Source of the DNA: Lachnospiraceae bacterium
Lineage (GTDB): Bacteria > Bacillota > Clostridia > Lachnospirales > Lachnospiraceae
Length of the DNA: 12,340 nt
Assembly (NCBI GenBank): GCA_017958585.1
Contig: JAGDCK010000267.1
Span: forward strand, 1-12,340
Direction of reading: 5' to 3'
Shown: piece after piece, positions 7,735 through 12,340 of the stretch
How the letters are laid out: each line of letters opens with the position of its first letter
How positions within the stretch are numbered: the stretch's first letter is position 1
Program-made: the position numbers and the translations under genes
Notes under the pieces: generated by a model
Seen by the model: only the letters and a program-made list of their open reading frames with translations
Database searches by the model: none
What the model was told of the DNA's origin: nothing

Positions 7735-8580
7735 TTATCCTTTAACGGCGCCTGCCGCTACGCCTTCCACAATATACTTTTGACATATCAGATAGAAGAT
7801 AACTACCGGAATGATGGTCACCACAAGTGCCGCCATGGCTTCGTTCCAGCTGATGGTATATTGACCGAAAAATTTGGCGGTGGAGATGGGGATCGTTCTG
7901 TTTCCCGTGGACTTAAGTGTCAGAGAGGGAAGCAGGTAATCATTCCAGATCCAGATCACGTCCAGGATTATCACGGTCATGGTGGTGGGCTTTAACATGG
8001 GGAAAACGATGCTCCAGAATGTTTTCCACGTGTTGCAGCCGTCAATCGTTGCAGCCTCCTCCAGGGACACGGGGATTCCCGTTACGAATCCGTGGTAGAG
8101 AAATACTCCCATGCCTGCGCCAAAGCCTAAATACATGAATATGAGGCCCGGCACTGAGTCAGTCATCTTGATGCCAAAGGTGTTACCTATCCAGTTCATC
8201 TCCTGCATGAGTGGCATCATGATGGTCTGGAAAGGGATCAACATCGTCGCCACCAGCAGATTAAAAAGCGCTGTGCTTAACCTGTTTTTGCTCCTTGCAA
8301 ACATCCATGCTGTCATGGAAGAAAAGATGACGATCACGAGAATTGACACAACTGTCAGTATCAGGGAGTTCTTTACGGAGGTAAAGAAATTCATCTTTTC
8401 AAGTGCCGATGCATAGTATTGCAAAGACAGGCTCTTTGGCAGCGAGATCATGTTTTCATACATCTGGGCTCTGCTCTTAAAGGAGTTTGTGAGGATCAGA
8501 TATATGGGGAAGAGGTATACAAGGCAAAGCAGCACTGTTATGGTATTTAATAAAACTCTGCCGAATTTAGTACTGTTCAT
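7735..8580 (-). CDS. CUT1 sugar ABC transporter permease, MalG type
   Basis: Integral membrane half of an ABC importer for di- or oligosaccharides. It is 281 aa with about six hydrophobic segments: TM1 at about 10-30, others near 72-95, 105-122, 143-165, 200-220 and 248-268. The EAA loop that contacts the ATPase is LEEAATIDGCNTWKTFW (173-189) followed by FPMLKP. The C-terminus VEGVAAGAVKG is typical of MalG-like proteins. It begins 1 nt after the MalF-type stop (TAGTATG). The nearest GGAGG is 12 nt away, a long spacing, so translation is probably coupled to the upstream gene. Sugar specificity cannot be read from the permease; the adjacent GH65 gene suggests an alpha-glucosyl disaccharide. 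Confidence 0.94.
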   Translation of the reverse strand: MNSTKFGRVLLNTITVLLCLVYLFPIYLILTNSFKSRAQMYENMISLPKSLSLQYYASALEKMNFFTSVKNSLILTVVSILVIVIFSSMTAWMFARSKNRLSTALFNLLVATMLIPFQTIMMPLMQEMNWIGNTFGIKMTDSVPGLIFMYLGFGAGMGVFLYHGFVTGIPVSLEEAATIDGCNTWKTFWSIVFPMLKPTTMTVIILDVIWIWNDYLLPSLTLKSTGNRTIPISTAKFFGQYTISWNEAMAALVVTIIPVVIFYLICQKYIVEGVAAGAVKG

Positions 8581-8581
8581 A

Positions 8582-9427
8582 CTACATCGCCACCTCCCTC
8601 TTCTTTGTTATGGTAACCTGAGCAAGGGTCACAACGGCGATGATCAAAAAGAATATGATCGCCTTCGCCTGGCCGTAACCGAAATTGCTCAGAGAGAAAA
8701 TTTCGTTGTAAATGTTTAACGAGTACATTTCAAGCGCGTTTCCCGGGCCTGCGCCTGTGAGGGAAACGTTGACATCGTAGATCTTGAAACAATTTGATAA
8801 AGTAAGGAACAGACATATGGTGAAGGAGGGCATGAGCAGAGGGAATTTCACCTTGAAAAGAGTCTGGAAATATCCCGCTCCGTCAACTGAGGCAGCCTCC
8901 ATCACGTCATTTGGAATTGCCATGATACCGGTGATATATACGATCATCACGTATCCGGCCATCTGCCAGGTGGTGACGATGACCATGGCTGCGATACCCT
9001 TAACGGAATCCGTTGTCCAGTTTCCCCAGCCGATGTTCAGGAAATACTCCTGAAAAACTGCCTTCCAGATATAACCCAGGATCAAACCGCCGATAAGATA
9101 CGGCATAAAGAGCATGGTACGTGCCAGGTTCCTGACGCGAAGCTTTGTTGTCACCACCAGGGCGAAGAATATGCCCAGGATATTTACGGTGAGAACCGCG
9201 ATAAGGGTAAAGACAGTGGTCCTTAGCGCAGATGATATAAATCTGCCGTCCTGAAACACGTTAATGAAATTTTGAAATCCGACAAACACAGCCCGGTGTT
9301 TTGCCAGACCGTCCCAACTGAAAAAGGAATAGCCTATTCCTATGAAAAAAGGAATGACCACCACGCAGAAGAATACGAGCATGAGGGGCGCGGTGAATAA
9401 GGCATACCAGCCTTTTTTGATCTTCAT
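8582..9427 (-). CDS. CUT1 sugar ABC transporter permease, MalF type
   Basis: Partner permease of the same importer. It is 281 aa, a short MalF-type protein without the large periplasmic loop of enteric MalF, as is usual in Gram-positive bacteria. TM1 is about 8-33, then hydrophobic segments near 70-93, 104-122, 145-168, 198-215 and 254-274. The EAA loop is MEAASVDGAGYFQTLFKVKFPLLMP (176-200), with Glu177 and Gly183. GGGAGG at 9434-9439, 6 nt from the ATG, is a strong ribosome site. It lies downstream of a terminator-like hairpin after the binding-protein gene and runs directly into the MalG-type gene. No ATPase gene is adjacent. Confidence 0.94.
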   Translation of the reverse strand: MKIKKGWYALFTAPLMLVFFCVVVIPFFIGIGYSFFSWDGLAKHRAVFVGFQNFINVFQDGRFISSALRTTVFTLIAVLTVNILGIFFALVVTTKLRVRNLARTMLFMPYLIGGLILGYIWKAVFQEYFLNIGWGNWTTDSVKGIAAMVIVTTWQMAGYVMIVYITGIMAIPNDVMEAASVDGAGYFQTLFKVKFPLLMPSFTICLFLTLSNCFKIYDVNVSLTGAGPGNALEMYSLNIYNEIFSLSNFGYGQAKAIIFFLIIAVVTLAQVTITKKREVAM

Positions 9428-9440
9428 TTTCTACCTCCCA

Positions 9441-9476
9441 AATAAAAAGGGGGCGTCGCCTTGTAGCAACACCCCC
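9441..9476 (-). terminator. Intercistronic terminator/attenuator between binding-protein and permease genes
   Basis: On the minus strand GGGGGTGTTGC and GCGACGCCCCC form an 11-bp stem with two G-U pairs and a 6-nt loop, followed by TTTTTATT (9448-9441). The stem occupies 9449-9476. It lies between genes of the same operon, so it probably terminates part of the transcripts, or blocks 3' decay, and so favours binding-protein over permease mRNA. Confidence 0.8.
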
Positions 9477-9484
9477 GATTACAA

Positions 9485-10696
9485 TTAATTTGCTGCTGCA
9501 ACGAATGCATCATTCAACTTATCAAGTAATTCCGTGCCGGTCATATCTGATGTAAAGAATTCCTTTGTAATAGGTGCAAGATCTGTTGAAACGATTCCTG
9601 CAGGCCAGTCTGACATTACCCAGGGAATTGTGTTGCCTGAGATAACAGCATTTGAAACTGAAGTGTTTACGGGGTCCAGGTTGGTGTTCTCCATGCCGTC
9701 CACAACAGGGATGAAGTTGAACTTGTTCATGAGGTAATCAACACCTGTCTTAGATGTGTAGAGCCACTCCAGGAAATCCTTTGCAAGCTTCTGCTCCTTC
9801 TCTGAAGCATCTGCGTTCAAATACCACGCGATGGGAACTGATACGGAGATCTTGTTGTTGCCCTGAATGGGAACAGCTGTGATTCCCATATCGAAAGTCA
9901 CATCATAATCAGCAAACATTCCTGATGCCCAGTTACCCTGGTGGATAAGAGCGGTCTTTCCTGTTGCGAAGTCACCGCAGTTATTGTCATATGTGATATC
10001 TACAGGATTTGTACAGTTTGCTCTGATGCCTTCCATGATCTGTGCAAACTCCTGAAATGCTTCATTGTCTGCAAGTCTTGTGCTGCCTGCGAGGACATCT
10101 TTTAAATATCCTTCAGGATTTGACTGAACTGCAAAAGGTGCATTCAAAATATGAGCGATGAGGAAGTAATCTTCCTGTGAAAGACCAAGAGCATTGTCAG
10201 CAGTGCTGTTTGCCATAAAGTCCAAAAGCGCCTGAGTTGAGTTGAGGGATGCGGGATCAACCAGATCCTTGTCATAAATAAGACCGAAACCTTCAACTGT
10301 ATAAGGGATACCGACTATTTTTCCGTTGACTTCATCAGCCATGCCTGCGCCGATCTTTCCCACAAATGACAGGTCGCCTAAGTCTGCGAGGTAATCAGCA
10401 AGTTCTACGGATTCAGCTCCGGGCTGAAGTGAGAACAATGTTGCACCTGCCTCTGTTGAAAGGCCTGTCTTTAAATCTGAGTAATAGTTGTCGCCGGTGG
10501 TCTCCCAAACTTCCACTTCAACACCTGTCTCTTCTGTGTAAGCTTTTGCAAGAGCATTAAGGTCAGACATGATCTCCGTCTTTGACTGGAAGATAGTGAT
10601 CTTTCCTGAATCCTCTTTGCCACAACCCGTGAGACCGAGGGCTGCGACAGTGGCTAACGCCATGGTAAGTCCCAATACTTTCTTTCCCATTTTCAT
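9485..10696 (-). CDS. Extracellular sugar-binding lipoprotein of CUT1 ABC transporter
   Basis: Captures sugar outside the cell and delivers it to the MalF/MalG pair. It is 403 aa. The signal peptide MKMGKKVLGLTMALATVAAL is followed by the lipobox GLTGC, with Cys25 as the lipidated residue. The mature protein starts GKEDSGKITIFQSKTE and has the MalE-like pattern KAYTEETGVEVEVWE (53-67), later GIPYTVEGFGLIYDKDL and KTALIHQGNWASGMF, all typical of family 1 solute-binding proteins. AAGGAG at 10705-10710, 8 nt from the ATG, supports the start. It is the first gene of the operon. A terminator-like hairpin after it suggests higher expression than the permeases. Its exact ligand cannot be deduced. 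Confidence 0.94.
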   Translation of the reverse strand: MKMGKKVLGLTMALATVAALGLTGCGKEDSGKITIFQSKTEIMSDLNALAKAYTEETGVEVEVWETTGDNYYSDLKTGLSTEAGATLFSLQPGAESVELADYLADLGDLSFVGKIGAGMADEVNGKIVGIPYTVEGFGLIYDKDLVDPASLNSTQALLDFMANSTADNALGLSQEDYFLIAHILNAPFAVQSNPEGYLKDVLAGSTRLADNEAFQEFAQIMEGIRANCTNPVDITYDNNCGDFATGKTALIHQGNWASGMFADYDVTFDMGITAVPIQGNNKISVSVPIAWYLNADASEKEQKLAKDFLEWLYTSKTGVDYLMNKFNFIPVVDGMENTNLDPVNTSVSNAVISGNTIPWVMSDWPAGIVSTDLAPITKEFFTSDMTGTELLDKLNDAFVAAAN

Positions 10697-10735
10697 AATA
10701 ATTTCTCCTTCTAACTTTGGTTAAAGATTAGTAAA

Positions 10736-10746
10736 TCGTTATACGA
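10736..10746. promoter_or_regulatory. Palindrome at the sugar-operon transcription start, candidate operator
   Basis: TCGTTATACGA: 4-bp arms (TCGT/ACGA) around three bases, lying across the expected +1 of the leftward promoter (about 10742). The position suits a repressor operator. It does not fit the cre consensus, and no LacI-type regulator gene is in view. Confidence 0.35.
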
Positions 10747-10748
10747 CT

Positions 10749-10777
10749 ATTGTAGGTTTGGAATGAAATAAGGTCAA
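10749..10777 (-). promoter_or_regulatory. Predicted sigma-A promoter of the sugar operon
   Basis: On the minus strand TTGACC (10777-10772), a 17-nt spacer, and TACAAT (10754-10749). Five of six bases match consensus in each hexamer, at ideal spacing. The expected start is near 10742, about 45 nt before the binding-protein ATG and upstream of its AAGGAG site. Confidence 0.75.
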
Positions 10778-10853
10778 CAAAAGCAGTTTTTTTCTGCATT
10801 TTCACCTAAAGCAGAAAGCCGATTTTTGGCAATTTTGCAAGTAAAACAACGAG

Positions 10854-10885
10854 TTTAGTAAAATAGTAAATTGTTTTAGTAAAAT
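10854..10885. repeat. Direct repeats TTTAGTAAAAT at 21-bp period
   Basis: Identical 11-mers TTTAGTAAAAT lie at 10854-10864 and 10875-10885, exactly 21 bp apart, on the same helix face. A degenerate ATAGTAAA copy (10863-10870) lies between them, and another TTAGTAAA is at 10728-10735 in the operon leader. The pair is 77-108 bp upstream of the sugar-operon -35. Direct repeats about 21 bp apart are typical of AraC/XylS-family activator sites; assigning one here is inference. Confidence 0.45.
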
Positions 10886-11029
10886 TAGTGAGGGTTTTAT
10901 CAGATTTTTTATATAGGAATGGTAGTGAGACTCAAATTGGAAAAGAAATTATTACCGGGATTTATCAAGGTGCATTATATTGCAGGGAATGTCGGGTGAT
11001 GTTTATAAGATGAAAAAAATTAAAACAAC

Positions 11030-11044
11030 TAAACATATTGTTTA
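11030..11044. promoter_or_regulatory. Perfect palindrome, candidate XRE operator
   Basis: TAAACA (11030-11035), three bases, TGTTTA (11039-11044): a perfect 6-bp inverted repeat overlapping the predicted -35 of the downstream gene. It is the size expected for an XRE/Cro-type dimer, suggesting autorepression. Confidence 0.45.
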
Positions 11045-11067
11045 CATTAAGAAAAAATAATGATAAT
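11038..11067 (+). promoter_or_regulatory. Predicted promoter of the XRE-ImmA gene
   Basis: TTGTTT (11038-11043) with 18-nt spacing to GATAAT (11062-11067), or TTTACA (11041-11046) with 15-nt spacing to the same -10. Transcription would start near 11074, just ahead of the ribosome site at 11080-11086. A weaker alternative is TTGCAG (10980-10985), 17 nt, TTATAA (11003-11008). Confidence 0.4.
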
Positions 11068-11079
11068 CTAAACAGTAGA

Positions 11080-11086
11080 AAGGCGG
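11080..11086 (+). promoter_or_regulatory. Ribosome-binding site that decides the XRE-ImmA start
   Basis: AAGGCGG at 11080-11086 lies 8 nt before the GTG at 11095. The upstream in-frame TTG at 11038 has no Shine-Dalgarno sequence and falls inside the predicted -35, so GTG 11095 is the better start. Confidence 0.55.
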
Positions 11087-11094
11087 TGTTGAGA

Positions 11095-12144
11095 GTGTTT
11101 GGTAAAAATCTGAAATACTATCGTTTACAAAATAAAATGAGTATGAAAGATTTATCTGCGGCATGTGGGTTAACATCAATGGCTATTTCGAATTACGAAA
11201 GCGGAAAGAGAATGCCTGATATGAATACCATCAATATGCTGGCGGAAGTGCTGGGGATTCATGTTGTTGATTTCCTTGAATCAAGAAATGAATCTCTTTC
11301 CTTTGAACATCGCGAATTCAGAAAGCACGCTTCTCTTTCTAAAGGACAGCAGGAATATATTCAGGAATCTGTGGAAGAGTATTTTAGCAGATTTTTTGAT
11401 GCGGTATGTTTCATTGGAGGAAATCCGTTGCCTGAGCCTCCAAAGTGTTTTACGTTGAAACGAGACGGAGACTATGAAAAAGATGCTGCAAAGTTGAGAA
11501 AGTATTTAGATCTCCCGGCGGAAGGTCCTGTTGATGAATTGATCAGAATTCTGGAAAACAAAGGAATCCTGGTTCTGGAGGTGGATATAGATAATGACCA
11601 TTTTTCCGGAATGAACGGATTTGTAAACGGATATCCTTACATTTCAATAAATATAAATATGCGTCAGGAAAGAAAACGTACAACAATCCTGCATGAACTG
11701 GCGCATCTGATGTTTGCTTGGGACGAAGCAGATGAAGAACAAAATGAAAAGGACGCTACAGCAATTGCAGGTGCTGTTCTAATTTCTAAAAACGATCTGT
11801 TGCGCGAACTGGGTCAGCGTAAAACGATGATCACAAAGGATATGGCTATCGTTTGTCAGGAATACGGGATTTCCATGTATCTTCTTGTAAAGCGAGCTGC
11901 AATTGCAGGGATCATCTCCGCTTCTTTGGAGAAAAACTTTTATATCCGTGCGAACAAAGCAAATTATAGGAAGAATGAGCCTAACCGAGTAAAAACGGAA
12001 GAAAAACCACGATTATTCAAGCAATTAGTTTATAGAGCTGTGAATGAAGAAGGTGTAAGCATACAGCGAGGAGCCGAGTTGCTGCGCATCTCTGTTCCTG
12101 AGATGGAAGAGTTTTGTGGGGAGATGGAGGTATGCGCGACTTGA
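11095..12144 (+). CDS. XRE-family HTH / ImmA-IrrE metallopeptidase fusion protein
   Basis: Putative DNA-binding regulator with a zinc-peptidase domain (COG2856, formerly DUF955). From the GTG at 11095 it has 349 aa. Residues about 2-60 form a Cro/C1-type HTH (SMKDLSAACGLTSMAISNYE then GKRMP). After a helical linker, the ImmA/IrrE domain carries TTILHELAHLMFAW with the HExxH zinc residues His200, Glu201 and His204, and Glu218 in EKDATAIAGAVL as likely third ligand. The C-terminal 50 or so residues (VNEEGVSIQRGAELLRISVPEMEEF) look like a second small HTH. In known ImmA/IrrE proteins this peptidase cleaves a repressor in response to a signal. Here both functions are in one chain, as in antitoxin-like regulators. 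The stop overlaps by 13 nt the start of a PIN-like remnant. All catalytic residues are intact. Confidence 0.9.
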   Translation: MFGKNLKYYRLQNKMSMKDLSAACGLTSMAISNYESGKRMPDMNTINMLAEVLGIHVVDFLESRNESLSFEHREFRKHASLSKGQQEYIQESVEEYFSRFFDAVCFIGGNPLPEPPKCFTLKRDGDYEKDAAKLRKYLDLPAEGPVDELIRILENKGILVLEVDIDNDHFSGMNGFVNGYPYISININMRQERKRTTILHELAHLMFAWDEADEEQNEKDATAIAGAVLISKNDLLRELGQRKTMITKDMAIVCQEYGISMYLLVKRAAIAGIISASLEKNFYIRANKANYRKNEPNRVKTEEKPRLFKQLVYRAVNEEGVSIQRGAELLRISVPEMEEFCGEMEVCAT

Positions 12145-12203
12145 ATATAATAAGCAGCGACACCAATGTATGGTTTGATTTTAACGCTATGGCATACGTA
12201 TAA
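12132..12203 (+). pseudogene. Truncated PIN-domain-like gene remnant (23 codons)
   Basis: An ATG at 12132 overlaps the end of the XRE-ImmA gene by 13 nt, with GGGGAG at 12118-12123 as ribosome site. It encodes MRDLNIISSDTNVWFDFNAM and three more residues, then TAA. The beta-strand plus DTNVWFDF pattern is the N-terminal signature of PIN ribonucleases, with Asp10 the first metal-binding acid. A full PIN protein needs about 130-150 aa and further acids, which are absent downstream in all forward frames of the remaining 137 nt. The best reading is a decayed or internally deleted effector gene formerly translationally coupled to the upstream regulator. The family assignment rests on about 15 residues. 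Confidence 0.6.
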
Positions 12204-12215
12204 TGGCAGAATTAG

Positions 12216-12244
12216 AAAAAGAGCTTCGCAATGAAGCTCTTTTT
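12216..12244 (+). terminator. Perfect terminator after the XRE-ImmA module
   Basis: AAAAAGAGCTTC (12216-12227) and GAAGCTCTTTTT (12233-12244) form a perfect 12-bp stem with a 5-nt loop, ending in U residues. The symmetrical A and T tails make it potentially active in both directions. It ends transcription 13 nt after the remnant's stop codon. Confidence 0.85.
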
Positions 12245-12340
12245 CAACATTTTTTTCTTTATGATAAGTATGATAGATTGGATTATCCGCACATTGTTGG
12301 CAATTCGCAGATTTTTGACAGAACGTAGTATTTATGGGGC

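Larger units (their letters stand above)
10697..11094. other. Divergent intergenic control region
   Basis: This is a 398-nt AT-rich, gene-free stretch between the leftward sugar operon and the rightward XRE-ImmA gene. Besides the promoters, palindromes and direct repeats listed separately, it has an inverted pair TTTCTGC (10791-10797) and GCAGAAA (10811-10817) 13 nt apart, a GCC/GGC hairpin (10818-10830) and the small palindrome GCAATTTTGC (10829-10838). I see no convincing cre site, riboswitch or encoded protein. Confidence 0.6.

Noticed and set aside
10697..10860. Catabolite-repression cre site in the sugar promoter
   Set aside because: The CG-centred candidate near 10737-10745 fails several fixed positions of the cre consensus.
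11010..11060. Leader peptide MKKIKTTKHIVYIKKK upstream of the XRE-ImmA gene
   Set aside because: No Shine-Dalgarno sequence, and it overlaps the palindrome and predicted promoter; lysine codons are expected by chance in such AT-rich DNA.
12203..12328. A 41-codon frame starting TAATG after the PIN remnant (MAELEKELRN...)
   Set aside because: It has no ribosome site and its first third is the perfect terminator stem. The peptide matches nothing I recognise. It is probably chance or further debris of the deleted gene.

Overview
The window looks like chromosomal DNA from a low-to-medium-GC Firmicute, most likely Lachnospiraceae (Butyrivibrio/Pseudobutyrivibrio/Roseburia-like). The evidence is the dnaK-dnaJ-prmA-rsmE gene order, the DnaK C-terminus ending in DDVIDGDFREV, AGGAGG-type ribosome sites, U-tailed terminators and a Gram-positive CUT1 sugar operon. 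The genus is inferred from protein style; no 16S or tRNA gene is present.

Region 1 (1-4641, plus strand) is the distal part of the heat-shock/translation cluster. It holds the 3' two-thirds of dnaK, complete dnaJ, prmA (ribosomal protein L11 methyltransferase) and rsmE (16S rRNA m3U1498 methyltransferase). The cluster is not one simple transcript. A good promoter and a 16-bp leader hairpin lie between dnaK and dnaJ, a strong terminator follows dnaJ, and an extended -10 promoter precedes prmA. A GC-rich, highly structured element of about 100 nt that I do not recognise separates prmA from rsmE.

Region 2 (4750-10777, minus strand, converging on rsmE across a terminator) is a sugar-phosphorolysis operon. 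Its transcription order is lipoprotein sugar-binding protein, MalF-type permease, MalG-type permease, GH65 disaccharide phosphorylase, beta-phosphoglucomutase. The inferred flow is: capture of an alpha-glucosyl disaccharide outside the cell; import by the CUT1 permease, whose ATPase is not in the window; phosphorolysis to beta-glucose-1-phosphate plus a free sugar; and isomerisation to glucose-6-phosphate. A -35/-10 pair with 17-bp spacing lies upstream. A hairpin terminator between the binding-protein and permease genes should raise binding-protein mRNA relative to the membrane genes.

Region 3 (10697-11094) is a 398-nt AT-rich divergent control region. It carries the sugar-operon promoter, a palindrome at its expected transcription start, two 11-nt direct repeats 21 bp apart, and the promoter and a perfect 15-bp palindrome for the rightward gene.

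Region 4 (11095-12340, plus strand) holds an XRE-HTH/ImmA-IrrE metallopeptidase fusion. It overlaps a 23-codon remnant that starts like a PIN-domain toxin (SSDTNVWFDF) and then stops. A perfect terminator hairpin follows. This looks like a regulator/peptidase plus PIN toxin-antitoxin-like module that has lost its effector.
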